Below, in pieces: positions 25,226 through 32,854 of a stretch of DNA of 33,705 nucleotides. The DNA lies in NCBI GenBank assembly GCA_036278875.1, contig DASUKF010000033.1:1-33705 (forward strand), in the 5' to 3' direction. The stretch is from JANWLD01 sp036278875. GTDB lineage: Bacteria > Patescibacteriota > Saccharimonadia > Saccharimonadales > 2-12-FULL-41-12. A program made the position numbers and the translations under genes. The notes below the pieces were generated by a model. That model saw nothing but the letters and a program-made list of their open reading frames with translations. It did no database searches and was not told the DNA's origin. Every line of letters begins with the position of its first letter. Positions within the stretch are counted from its first letter, which is position 1.

Positions 25226-25807
25226 CTAAGCCGCTTCTTCTAAATTCGATTCCCTAGGGATTTCCAAGAATTCTCCGGCGCGAACTGCTGCATTGTCTGA
25301 TATTTCCTGTCCGGGGCCCTGATTTACAAGAGGGAAAATGTCCGGATATTCTTTAGCAAATTCAACTGCCTTCAGATGCTCGCCGTCTACGGTCATTCTC
25401 TGTCCGTCGCCCATAAAGGCATAATCCTCATCGCCCAAAGTTATTTTAGCTTGTTCCTTAACTGCAAGTTCCGGCTCTGCAGACTCATTTGCGGCAGGCT
25501 GTACGATACCGATTTCCAGGCTGGACGGCGGCGAGGACCTGCCCCTGAAAATCCTTTTCAGTAAGCGATGACCGGCTTCCATAGCGAGGGGCCTGCCGAT
25601 TATTTCAGCATTTCCGCTTGTCCCCTGCAAAGTTTTTTCTTTAGGGACTACGCTGAATGATACCCGGCGCAGGCCTGATTCCGTATCCACTAGAATAACG
25701 GAATTAGACACAGCGACACTGCTTACAGACTCAGGTCTGCTCAGGGCTTTTGATTCTCGCGACGTGTGCGGGATAACTTCGTAATCGAATCTTTTCTTCA
25801 CCGGCAT
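25226..25807 (-). CDS. unrecognised soluble protein
   Basis: 193 residues without membrane segments, signal peptide or a motif I know. The N-terminal part (about 1-70) is rich in Ser, Val and Arg and looks like a small beta domain. The middle has a basic patch (HRLLKRIFRGR), then a Pro/Ser/Glu/Ala-rich linker. The C-terminal part (about 115-193) is acidic and contains DGEHLKAVEFAKEYPDIF. It lies between the ATP synthase operon and the carbonic-anhydrase-like gene, all on the minus strand. It has a good promoter of its own (25818-25846), so the translation start at ATG 25807 is well supported. That regular promoter is the best evidence that the gene is real. Confidence 0.65.
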   Translation of the reverse strand: MPVKKRFDYEVIPHTSRESKALSRPESVSSVAVSNSVILVDTESGLRRVSFSVVPKEKTLQGTSGNAEIIGRPLAMEAGHRLLKRIFRGRSSPPSSLEIGIVQPAANESAEPELAVKEQAKITLGDEDYAFMGDGQRMTVDGEHLKAVEFAKEYPDIFPLVNQGPGQEISDNAAVRAGEFLEIPRESNLEEAA

Positions 25808-25817
25808 AAGGTTTTAT

Positions 25818-25846
25818 ATAATAGTATATTAAGTAACTAAAGTCAA
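25818..25846 (-). promoter_or_regulatory. sigma70-type promoter of the 25226-25807 gene
   Basis: On the minus strand: TTGACT (25846-25841), 17 bases, TATTAT (25823-25818), then ten bases to ATG 25807, without a Shine-Dalgarno. The -35 overlaps the atpC stop codon, so there is no room for a terminator between the ATP synthase operon and this unit. Confidence 0.65.
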
Positions 25847-26277
25847 TATTTTCTCTTCGAGTGGCGCCTTTTCAATGCCGCTACCTGTAGTCTTACGGAG
25901 CTCCGGTCAACTAGAGTCTGGGCATGTTCCAGGCTGACCTGGTCTTTGGCTTCGGTCTTCATTTTTTGAGCCCGTTCCAGCGCCGCTTTGGCTTCGGCCT
26001 CGCTGATATCATCGGCGTGGTCGGCCTCGTCCACTATGACACGCAGATTATTGTCCTCCACCTCAATAACACCCCCGTTGGTTGCGAAAAATTCCATCTC
26101 GCGGTCCGGGTCCTTGGGTTGTTTGCGGATGCTTATCACGCCGTTTGTAGCCGCTGAAATCAGCGGCATGTGGTCCTGTAGCACACCTATCTCACCCTCT
26201 AAAGTCGGCAGAATGACTTCATAGACCTCACCGTCATACTTGGTACCGGTAGCTGTTACAAGGTTAAGATGTATCAC
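25843..26277 (-). CDS. atpC: ATP synthase epsilon subunit
   Basis: Central-stalk subunit that couples rotation and can inhibit ATP hydrolysis. The 144 residues have the N-terminal beta sandwich (LNLVTATGTKYDGEVYEVILPTLEGEIGVLQDHMPLISA) and a C-terminal helical hairpin (SEAEAKAALERAQ to the end) with a basic tail RRHSKRKY. The start is GTG 26277, one base after the atpD stop. It is the last gene of the operon. Confidence 0.93.
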   Translation of the reverse strand: MIHLNLVTATGTKYDGEVYEVILPTLEGEIGVLQDHMPLISAATNGVISIRKQPKDPDREMEFFATNGGVIEVEDNNLRVIVDEADHADDISEAEAKAALERAQKMKTEAKDQVSLEHAQTLVDRSSVRLQVAALKRRHSKRKY

Positions 26278-26278
26278 T

Positions 26279-27676
26279 CTATTTTTTCTTCTCGTCCTTA
26301 ACGTCGCTTATCGGACCCTTCAGATAAAATGCCTGCTCACTCTTGTCATCGTGTTTGCCATCCAGTATCTCGCGGAAGCCTGCTATCGTATCCTTGAGAG
26401 AAACATACTGGCCCTTGTTATTGGTAAACTGTTCGGCGACGAAGAACGGCTGGCTTAAGAACCTTTGAATCTTGCGGGCTCGGTAGACGGTCTGCTTGTC
26501 TTCTTCGGACAATTCTTCCATACCGAGCATGGCGATAATGTCCTGAAGATCCTTATAGCGCTGCAATACGCGCTGAACTTCACGGGCGACATTATAGTGC
26601 TCCTCGCCGACTATTTCGGGGTCAAGTATGGTACTGTTGGAATCCAGCGGGTCAACGGCAGGATATATACCTATTTCGGTAAGGGCACGATTAAGCGAAA
26701 TTGTGCTGTCCAGGTGCGCGAAAGTGGTAGCCGGAGCCGGGTCGGTGAAATCGTCAGCCGGCACATATACGGCCTGGATAGAGGTAATCGAACCTTCGCG
26801 GGTAGAGGTTATGCGTTCCTGGAGTGCGCCCATTTCCTGCTGCAGGTTAGGCTGGTAGCCCACGGCCGAAGGCAGCCGACCCAGCAGGGAAGAGACTTCA
26901 GCCCCGGCCTGGGTAAAGCGGAAGATGTTATCAATAAAGAACAATACGTCGTTGCCTTTATCGCGGAAGCCCTCGGCTATCGTCAGGCCGGATAGTCCGA
27001 CTCGCAGTCTGGCTCCGGGCGGTTCATTCATCTGTCCAAATACCAAAGAAGCGTTCTTGAGGACCCCCGAATCGCTCATTTCGTGATAGAGGTCATTACC
27101 TTCACGGGTACGCTCGCCGACTCCTGCGAATACTGAATAACCGGAATGGAACTTGGCGATATTGTTTATCAGCTCCTGAATCAGCACGGTCTTGCCGACG
27201 CCGGCGCCTCCGAAAAGGCCTACTTTTCCGCCCTTTACTACAGGTGCGATAAGGTCGATGACCTTGATGCCGGTTTCCAAAATTTCCACTTTGCCGGATT
27301 GATCAATAAGGGGCGGGGGACTCTTGTGTATAGTAGATTTTTCCTTGAACTCGCCGGCTTGGCTGTCTATAGGCTGTCCGGTCACATTGAACATGCGGCC
27401 TAGAGTCTTTTCGCCGACCGGTACTTTTATGGCACTGCCGGAGTCAATCACTTCCTGACCCCTCTTCAGGCCGTCGGTCGAACCCAGGGCAATTGCCCGT
27501 ACAGTGGATTCGCTCAGGTGCTGTGCCACTTCCAGTACCAGCTTGCGTCCGTCAAGCTCAACCTCCAAAGCGTTATAAATAGGCGGCAGTTTGTCGACGC
27601 TGAATTCCACGTCCACCACCACGCCTACTATCTGTATTATCGTTCCTTTTTTAATTTTTTCTGTCGTCGTTGGCAT
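26279..27676 (-). CDS. atpD: ATP synthase beta subunit
   Basis: Catalytic subunit of F1. The 465 residues show the Walker A GGAGVGKT (156-163), the catalytic-Glu region GVGERTREGNDLYHE, FGQMNEPPGARLRV, FFIDNIFRFTQAGAEVSSLLGR, PADDFTDPAPATTFAHLD, and GMEELSEEDK, which differs from the usual DELSEED by one acidic exchange. ATG 27676 is preceded by AGGAGG (27681-27686), one of the best Shine-Dalgarno sequences in the window. Between atpG and atpC, as in most bacteria. Confidence 0.98.
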   Translation of the reverse strand: MPTTTEKIKKGTIIQIVGVVVDVEFSVDKLPPIYNALEVELDGRKLVLEVAQHLSESTVRAIALGSTDGLKRGQEVIDSGSAIKVPVGEKTLGRMFNVTGQPIDSQAGEFKEKSTIHKSPPPLIDQSGKVEILETGIKVIDLIAPVVKGGKVGLFGGAGVGKTVLIQELINNIAKFHSGYSVFAGVGERTREGNDLYHEMSDSGVLKNASLVFGQMNEPPGARLRVGLSGLTIAEGFRDKGNDVLFFIDNIFRFTQAGAEVSSLLGRLPSAVGYQPNLQQEMGALQERITSTREGSITSIQAVYVPADDFTDPAPATTFAHLDSTISLNRALTEIGIYPAVDPLDSNSTILDPEIVGEEHYNVAREVQRVLQRYKDLQDIIAMLGMEELSEEDKQTVYRARKIQRFLSQPFFVAEQFTNNKGQYVSLKDTIAGFREILDGKHDDKSEQAFYLKGPISDVKDEKKK

Positions 27677-27680
27677 TATT

Positions 27681-27686
27681 CCTCCT
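27681..27686 (-). promoter_or_regulatory. strong Shine-Dalgarno of atpD
   Basis: AGGAGG on the minus strand, four bases before ATG 27676, within the short atpG-atpD gap. Confidence 0.75.
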
Positions 27687-28551
27687 AATCTTTCAACGCT
27701 TCCACGCCGCCGCTTATTTCAGCCAGTTCCTGGGTGATGGCACCTTGGCGGGCGGTATTATATTCCAATGTGTAATCATCTATCAGCTCGTTAGCATTGT
27801 CCGTAGCGTTCTTCATGGCTACCATGCGCATGGAGTGTTCGCTTGCCAGACTTTCCAAAAGGGCCTGCCACAGCTGTGCCTCTATAAGCCTGACTGCCGT
27901 ATGGTGCAGCACGGTTTCAACATCGGGCTCGAAGTTGCTGATAGCCGGTCCGCGTTCTTCGCTGTCCTCGGCGTGCGCCGGCAAAAGTATCTGATGCTGG
28001 GTTATCTGATTAAGCTGGGAGACAAACTGGGTATAAATGACCCCGGCTTCATCAATCTCTTCACCCCGGAAAGAATCTACCAGGGTATTTAATACCGGAC
28101 GGATATCATTGGCCGTAGGCTCATCGCCGAAAGCATGATATGCGGCCAGCAGTTCGACATTCTGCAGGCGGCGTACATACTGGGCCGCCTTGTTGCCTAT
28201 GGTTATCACCCGGCTTTTTACCCCTGCTTTCCTGTCCTGCTGTATAGAGCCTGTCAAGAGTTTTAGAACATTCGCGTTGTAGGCTCCGGCCAGGCCGCTG
28301 TTGCTCGTTATAACTACGTACAAACGGGTTCTGACCTTGCGCTTTCTAAAAAGGGGCTGTCTTTCTACTTCCGACATTGTGCTAAGGCGCAAAAGCAGGC
28401 GGTTGGCCGCATTGCGGTAATCACGACTCCTGGCGGCCTGGGTCTGGGCCTTGCGCATCTTGCTGGCGCTGACAAGCTCCATGGCCTTGGTAATCTGCCT
28501 GGTGTTTTTTATGGAATTTATCCGCCGTCTTAGGGTTATGGTATTTGCCAT
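27685..28551 (-). CDS. atpG: ATP synthase gamma subunit
   Basis: Rotor shaft of F1. The 288 residues have the N-terminal helix ITLRRRINSIKNTRQITKAM with ELVSASKMRKAQ, the central Rossmann-like part (YVVITSNSGLAGAYNANVL), and the C-terminal helix ATDNANELIDDYTLEYNTARQGAITQELAEISGG. These are the two helices of the coiled-coil rotor. Between atpA and atpD with a six-base gap upstream and an AAAGG Shine-Dalgarno. Confidence 0.97.
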   Translation of the reverse strand: MANTITLRRRINSIKNTRQITKAMELVSASKMRKAQTQAARSRDYRNAANRLLLRLSTMSEVERQPLFRKRKVRTRLYVVITSNSGLAGAYNANVLKLLTGSIQQDRKAGVKSRVITIGNKAAQYVRRLQNVELLAAYHAFGDEPTANDIRPVLNTLVDSFRGEEIDEAGVIYTQFVSQLNQITQHQILLPAHAEDSEERGPAISNFEPDVETVLHHTAVRLIEAQLWQALLESLASEHSMRMVAMKNATDNANELIDDYTLEYNTARQGAITQELAEISGGVEALKD

Positions 28552-28557
28552 TAGATA

Positions 28558-30126
28558 TTAGCCTTTCGCTCCGGATTTAGCGTCCTTAGGTTTCTTGTCG
28601 GTTTTCTTATAGCCTTCGGCCACTTTCTGGGCGGCTTTTATGATTGCGCCGGCCTGAGCATCGGTAGGCTTGTCGCCCGTATTGATAGCCTCCGTCAGCT
28701 TGGTATTCTTTTTCAGTTCGCGGAACAAGGCTTCTTCGGCAGCCTTGATTTTATCCAGGGGTATATCGTCAAAACAGCCTTCGTTAGCCGCCAACAGGGC
28801 AGAGTACATCTCCCAGATGGCATAAGGTTTGAACTGGGGCTGTTTCAACAGCTCCGTCAATCGCTGGCCGCGCTCTATGGTCTGGCGGGTTTCCGGGTCC
28901 AGGTCTGTAGAAAACTGGCTGAAAGCGGCAAGTTCGCGGAACTGTGCCAGTTCCAGCTTCAGACCGCCGCCGACAGCCTTGATAGCTTTGGTCTGGGCGG
29001 CTCCCCCGACGCGGGATACACTCAAGCCCACCGAGATAGCAGGACGGATACCCTGATAGAAAAGATTCGTTTCAAGAAATATCTGGCCGTCGGTTATGGA
29101 TATGACGTTAGTCGGAATATAAGCCGATATGTCGCCGGCCTGGGTTTCTATTATCGGCAGGGCGGTGAGCGAACCGGCGCCTAATTTATCGGATAGTTTC
29201 GCTGCCCTCTCCAGCAGTCGCGAGTGCAGGTAGAAGACGTCTCCCGGGTATGCCTCGCGTCCCGGCGGACGGCGCAGAAGCAGGGACATCTGCCGGTAAG
29301 CTACCGCATGCTTGGAAAGATCGTCATAGATGATAAGGGCGTGTTTCTTGCTATCGCGGAAGTATTCGCCTATCGCACAGCCGGCATAAGGCGCCAGATA
29401 CAGCATGGCTGCCGGGTCGGAAGGACCGGTAGCGACTATTATCGTCTGCTTCATCACACCTTCGCGGACAAGCCTCTCCTTTAGCGCCGCTATCTTTGAA
29501 AGTTTCTGGCCGATAGCAACATAAACGTTAATGACACCGGTCTTTTGCCGGGCCTGGTTAATCATTGTGTCCACCGCTATGGCGGTCTTTCCTGTCTGGC
29601 GGTCGCCGATGATAAGCTCTCTCTGGCCGCGGCCTATGGGAATCAGCGCATCAACTGCCGTAATGCCGGTCATCAGAGGTTCGTGCACGCTTTTTCTGTC
29701 CAGTACGGCCGGTGCAGCACGCTCCACGCGGCTTGTCTGAGCGGTCTTGATAGGCTCGCCACCGTCCAACGGATTGCCCAGGGGGTCTACCACTCGTCCG
29801 ACAAGCTCAGACCCTACGGGGATTTCCAGGACTTTGCCGGTCAGACGTGCTTTGGCGCCGGCCTTGACTTCCAGGTCCTCGCCCAAAAGAACGGCGCCTA
29901 TCTCTTCTTCGCCCAGGTTGAAGGCGAAGGCCGTTACATTCCGGCCGTTCAGGCCTTCGATATCAATCATCTCGCTGTAACCGCAGTTCCTCAGACCGTA
30001 AATCCAGGCTATACCGTCGCCCACTCGGGTAACGATACCGACTTCTTCCATCTCGGGCCTGTTTTTTAGCTCGTTTATCGCCGCCTTTATGTCGTCAGAC
30101 AGTTCTTTTATTGATAGGTCTTTCAC
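28558..30126 (-). CDS. atpA: ATP synthase alpha subunit
   Basis: Non-catalytic nucleotide-binding subunit of F1. The 522 residues show the Walker A GDRQTGKT (174-181), PYAGCAIGEYFRD, ALIIYDDLSKHAVAYRQMSLLLRRPPGREAYPGDVFYLHSRLLERAAK and ISVGLSVSRVGGAAQTKA (with GL in place of the usual GI/N run). The C terminus is a short Lys-rich tail that conserved members lack. The start is GTG 30126 with AAAGGA ten bases upstream, giving MKDLSIKEL. Five bases after atpH. Confidence 0.98.
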   Translation of the reverse strand: MKDLSIKELSDDIKAAINELKNRPEMEEVGIVTRVGDGIAWIYGLRNCGYSEMIDIEGLNGRNVTAFAFNLGEEEIGAVLLGEDLEVKAGAKARLTGKVLEIPVGSELVGRVVDPLGNPLDGGEPIKTAQTSRVERAAPAVLDRKSVHEPLMTGITAVDALIPIGRGQRELIIGDRQTGKTAIAVDTMINQARQKTGVINVYVAIGQKLSKIAALKERLVREGVMKQTIIVATGPSDPAAMLYLAPYAGCAIGEYFRDSKKHALIIYDDLSKHAVAYRQMSLLLRRPPGREAYPGDVFYLHSRLLERAAKLSDKLGAGSLTALPIIETQAGDISAYIPTNVISITDGQIFLETNLFYQGIRPAISVGLSVSRVGGAAQTKAIKAVGGGLKLELAQFRELAAFSQFSTDLDPETRQTIERGQRLTELLKQPQFKPYAIWEMYSALLAANEGCFDDIPLDKIKAAEEALFRELKKNTKLTEAINTGDKPTDAQAGAIIKAAQKVAEGYKKTDKKPKDAKSGAKG

Positions 30127-30131
30127 TTATG

Positions 30132-30539
30132 CTAATCCTTTCCGGAAGTTGTTAGTTGTTTGAATCGGTTAAGCCTGCTTCGAACTGTCAGGTCCAACTG
30201 CTGGTTAGCCAGTTCCAGGCGCACTCCGCCGATCATGTTTGCATCCGTTATTTCATTAATGATTATTTTCTTCGCACCAGGGTAAAAGTCGCGTATTTTA
30301 TCCTTGATTTCTTTGCGCAGCTGCGTTGAAAGAGCATGCGCGCTGACCGCCGTTATTTCAACCACGCCTTTTTCGGCGCGTTTCTGCATGATATCGCGGG
30401 ACAGGGAAGCAAGCTCGCCGCTGCGCCCGGTCTCAAGCAAAAAAGCCGCTACTTCTTTGCTTAAAGTTTTGCTGTCCACGCCGGGCTTAAGCGTACGCCC
30501 GATCAAAAGTTCAGCTATCTTGTGCCTGGGAATCTTCAT
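30132..30539 (-). CDS. atpH: ATP synthase delta subunit, short form
   Basis: Peripheral-stalk connector between subunit b and the top of alpha. The protein has only 135 residues (E. coli 177). The C-terminal half is normal: EITAVSAHALSTQLRKEIKDKI, then the hallmark DANMIGGVRLELANQQLDLTVRSRLNRFKQ. The N-terminal helical bundle, about 105 residues in E. coli, has only about 57 here. The start ATG 30539 overlaps the atpF stop (ATGA), and no in-frame extension is possible without crossing into atpF coding sequence in the same direction, so the shortness looks real rather than a wrong start. Confidence 0.88.
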   Translation of the reverse strand: MKIPRHKIAELLIGRTLKPGVDSKTLSKEVAAFLLETGRSGELASLSRDIMQKRAEKGVVEITAVSAHALSTQLRKEIKDKIRDFYPGAKKIIINEITDANMIGGVRLELANQQLDLTVRSRLNRFKQLTTSGKD

Positions 30540-31072
30540 CGGCCGGCATTCTCCTTAAGAGCTTTGTCAATCAGGACAGAATCTTTTTTGGAATCGATTT
30601 TTTCACGAAGTATCGCTTCCGTAGCCTGCGAAACCAGTCCTGCCAGGTCTTTCTCCAGCCGCTTCTTGGCAATCACGGTGTCCTGCTTTATACGGGTAGT
30701 AGCCTGGCTTATCATGTCCTCGGCTTTGGCACGGGCCGCGTCTTCGGCTTCCTGGATAGATTGCCGCCCGGTGCTCTGTGCATCGGCGATTATCTTGTCC
30801 GCCTCCTGGCGCGCCTCGTGCAGAGCATCGGCGACTTTGGCGTCCATCTCGTCTTTTTCCTTCTGCATCTGTTCGCCCAGCTTGACGCCCTTTTCAATTG
30901 TCTCCCTGCGTTCGTTTAAGACTTTTAGTATGGGTTTGAAAGCGAACTTCCTAAGCACCAGAAAAGCCAGCAGGAACGTAATCAGCTGTATCAGAAATGC
31001 CTTGCCGTCTACTCCTAAAGCGCCCAGGCCGGATGACTGCTCGGCTCCGAATTGTGTTATGACGTTAATCAC
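30536..31072 (-). CDS. atpF: ATP synthase subunit b
   Basis: Peripheral stalk. 178 residues with a single N-terminal membrane helix (about 26-45, FLIQLITFLLAFLVLRKF), the typical FKPILKVLNERRETIEKG, and a long charged Ala/Glu/Lys/Gln coiled coil to the C terminus. The start is GTG 31072 with AGGAAG upstream. Between atpE and atpH; a single b gene means a homodimeric stalk. Confidence 0.95.
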   Translation of the reverse strand: MINVITQFGAEQSSGLGALGVDGKAFLIQLITFLLAFLVLRKFAFKPILKVLNERRETIEKGVKLGEQMQKEKDEMDAKVADALHEARQEADKIIADAQSTGRQSIQEAEDAARAKAEDMISQATTRIKQDTVIAKKRLEKDLAGLVSQATEAILREKIDSKKDSVLIDKALKENAGR

Positions 31073-31092
31073 TAAACTTCCTAATCTACTTC

Positions 31093-31323
31093 TTACTTAA
31101 CGATGAATATTGACGCGAAGGCCAAAAGCCCGAACAGCTCCACGATAGCCACGAAAATCAGGGCCTGGCCCAGAAATTTAGCTGCTTCCGGGTTGCGTCC
31201 TACGGCCTGCAAATAATTGCCGCCGATAAGGCCGATACCGATAGCCGGTCCTATGAAACCGCCGCCTATCATCAGGCCTTTGCCGATAATCGCGGTGTTG
31301 ACTGCGTCTGCAAAAGAAATCAT
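31093..31323 (-). CDS. atpE: ATP synthase subunit c (proton type)
   Basis: Rotor ring subunit. 76 residues forming two membrane helices joined by the polar loop GRNPEA (42-47). The ion-binding carboxylate is Glu62 in VELFG. Position 30 in helix 1 (GPAIGIG) is Ile where sodium-type subunits have Gln, and Leu follows the Glu where sodium types have Ser or Thr. I infer proton coupling. ATG 31323 has AAGGAG (31336-31341) 12 bases upstream in an AT-rich leader. Confidence 0.96.
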   Translation of the reverse strand: MISFADAVNTAIIGKGLMIGGGFIGPAIGIGLIGGNYLQAVGRNPEAAKFLGQALIFVAIVELFGLLAFASIFIVK

Positions 31324-31384
31324 ATCTGTCTTTTACTCCTTGTTATTAATTTATTAATTTTGTTAAACATAACTAAAACCACCC
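31324..31384 (-). promoter_or_regulatory. AT-rich atpE leader with Shine-Dalgarno
   Basis: This 61-base gap is the longest within the ATP synthase operon. It is very AT-rich, contains ATTAATAAATTAAT, and ends with AAGGAG (31336-31341). It resembles in position and composition the U/A-rich translation enhancer known upstream of E. coli atpE. No terminator-like stem is seen. Confidence 0.45.
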
Positions 31385-32209
31385 CTATGCATTCTCTGTG
31401 CTCATGCCTATTGTTTCAGGAACCTCATCCTCGGTCAAGTCATCATGCTCCATCTGATGTTCCTGCGAATGATTGACCGCTATCGCCAGGTACATAACGC
31501 TCAATATCACAAAGATATAGGACTGCAGGGCGCCGATACCGAGCTCGATGATAGTAAAGGGCAGGGCGGTGAGGGGCGCCGCTATGTGGCCAAGATATGA
31601 AAAAACGGCGATGACCATCTCGCCGATGGCTACGTTCAGGAAAAGTCGCAGGCTAAGGCTGATGACACGCGTCAGGTCGGTGAACATCTCCAGCAGGCCT
31701 ATGACCAGATACAGCGGATTCTTTGGGCTGCCAACAAAAAAATGGTGCAGGTATCTGCGTAATCCGCCGGACTCTCGTATTGATGCCGCGTAAACCACTA
31801 TCATGGTGACTGCCGCCATAGCGAAGGTAGCATTAAGGTCGCCCGTGAACGGACGGAAAAGCGGCGTTTCGCCGGTCCTGAAACCCTCGCCGACTATCGG
31901 CAGGAGTCCGAGCCAGGTATTGAACAATATGAAGAAAAAGAGCGTAACGAAATACGGTACGTATCTGCGGCCGACTTTCTTGTCATCAAAAGCATTGGTC
32001 ACCAGGTTGGTTATGAAATCCACGCCTATCTCAATGAACTGGACAAGTCCGCCCTTCGGCCTGGCGGTAACACGGCGGGCCACCCAGATGAGCATTATCG
32101 TGAACAGGACTATGCATATCCAGCCGTAAAGTATGGAGTTGGTTATAGTAACGCCGCCTATCTGGAGTACTCCCGCGGGAGCTACATGCACTGCCGGACC
32201 GCTGCTCAT
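31385..32209 (-). CDS. atpB: ATP synthase subunit a
   Basis: Membrane stator of Fo carrying the proton half-channels. 274 residues with five or six hydrophobic helices. The essential Arg lies in ISLSLRLFLNVAIGE (the usual Gly after RLF is Leu). ELGIGALQSYIFVILSVMYLAIAV forms the conserved last helix. The C terminus is a hydrophilic, acidic and His-containing tail of about 30 residues beyond the last helix, longer than usual. ATG 32209 overlaps the stop of the upstream gene (ATGA) and has AAGGAGG at 32217-32223. Confidence 0.96.
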   Translation of the reverse strand: MSSGPAVHVAPAGVLQIGGVTITNSILYGWICIVLFTIMLIWVARRVTARPKGGLVQFIEIGVDFITNLVTNAFDDKKVGRRYVPYFVTLFFFILFNTWLGLLPIVGEGFRTGETPLFRPFTGDLNATFAMAAVTMIVVYAASIRESGGLRRYLHHFFVGSPKNPLYLVIGLLEMFTDLTRVISLSLRLFLNVAIGEMVIAVFSYLGHIAAPLTALPFTIIELGIGALQSYIFVILSVMYLAIAVNHSQEHQMEHDDLTEDEVPETIGMSTENA

Positions 32210-32523
32210 TTTTTATCCTCCTTGCCGCTGCCGGCACGTACTCGTGCCTCGCGAAGTACGCGGTACAGCACGGCAAAAGATGCGCCTATGGCCAGGATAA
32301 GGCCGATAATCGTATAAACCGGCGACGTATCGAAATGCTCATCAAGCTTATAGCCGCCGACCAACGGTATTATCACCACAAACGCCAACTGCCAGCTCAT
32401 ATTCAGAGCCATTACGATAAAAAGATTCTGCTGAAACACCGCCTGGTCATATTTGTTTTTCTGGGTTTTTCCACCCTCAACCTGCGGTGTCGGCTTCGGC
32501 ACTGCTGTCTTTTTTGCCATCAT
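32206..32523 (-). CDS. AtpI/AtpZ-like small membrane protein of the ATP synthase operon
   Basis: 105 residues: a basic, Gln/Lys-rich N terminus of about 35 residues, then two membrane helices (about residues 38-58 and 66-90) separated by GYKLDEHFDTSPVYTIIG, which matches the family pattern GYxLDxxxxTSP, and a charged C terminus. AtpI/AtpZ proteins assist c-ring assembly or ion supply and head many atp operons, as here. The start is ATG 32523 (or 32520), eight bases after the -10 TATACT; a GTG at 32541 is in frame but lies inside the promoter. The gene is therefore predicted to be read from a leaderless end. Confidence 0.85.
   Translation of the reverse strand: MMAKKTAVPKPTPQVEGGKTQKNKYDQAVFQQNLFIVMALNMSWQLAFVVIIPLVGGYKLDEHFDTSPVYTIIGLILAIGASFAVLYRVLREARVRAGSGKEDKK
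32217..32223 (-). promoter_or_regulatory. strong Shine-Dalgarno of atpB
   Basis: AAGGAGG on the minus strand, inside the end of the AtpI/AtpZ gene, seven bases before ATG 32209. Confidence 0.75.
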
Positions 32524-32531
32524 TCCAGAGC

Positions 32532-32560
32532 AGTATACCACCTCTGTTGATTTCTATCAA
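32532..32560 (-). promoter_or_regulatory. sigma70-type promoter of the ATP synthase operon
   Basis: On the minus strand: TTGATA (32560-32555), exactly 17 bases, TATACT (32537-32532), then eight bases to ATG 32523. This is the clearest promoter in the window. The predicted start of transcription lies within about two bases of the first codon, so the operon mRNA is predicted to be leaderless. Confidence 0.75.
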
Positions 32561-32576
32561 TATGAAAACGCCGAAA

Positions 32577-32605
32577 TTGGCATAAAAACATCAAAATGAT
32601 ATAAT
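32577..32605 (+). promoter_or_regulatory. sigma70-type promoter of the glutaredoxin gene
   Basis: TTGGCA (32577-32582), 17 bases, perfect TATAAT (32600-32605), then nine bases to ATG 32615, without a Shine-Dalgarno. Divergent from and back to back with the ATP synthase promoter; the two -35 boxes are 16 bases apart. Confidence 0.72.
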
Positions 32606-32614
32606 TACAACACA

Positions 32615-32854
32615 ATGATAACAATCTACTCCACCAGAACCTGCGGTTTCTGCCATGCGGCGAAACAATATCTAGGCGGGCTTAAAGTCGACTACGAAGA
32701 AGTAAAGGTCGACGAGATTCCGGATGGCGCGCAGAAACTTTATGAGAAATCCGGCCAGCTGGGCGTGCCGGTCATAGATTTTGACGGTGAAATCATAGTA
32801 GGCTTCAACCGCCCCCACATAGACCTGCTGCTCCGCGAAAAGAAACTTATTTAG
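32615..32854 (+). CDS. glutaredoxin-like thiol-disulfide oxidoreductase
   Basis: 79 residues with the thioredoxin fold: the first strand ITIYST leads into the active site CGFC (10-13), the cis-proline motif is LGVPVIDFDGEIIVGF, and a C-terminal helix follows (RPHIDLLL). It is the size of small glutaredoxins and NrdH. Probable roles are reduction of ribonucleotide reductase or protein disulfides; the sequence does not decide between them. It has its own promoter. The last eight bases overlap the end of the convergent gene. Confidence 0.88.
   Translation: MITIYSTRTCGFCHAAKQYLGGLKVDYEEVKVDEIPDGAQKLYEKSGQLGVPVIDFDGEIIVGFNRPHIDLLLREKKLI

Noticed and set aside
32524..32541. GTG start of the AtpI/AtpZ gene at 32541
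   Set aside because: It lies upstream of or within the -10 box of the operon promoter, so it would not be transcribed.
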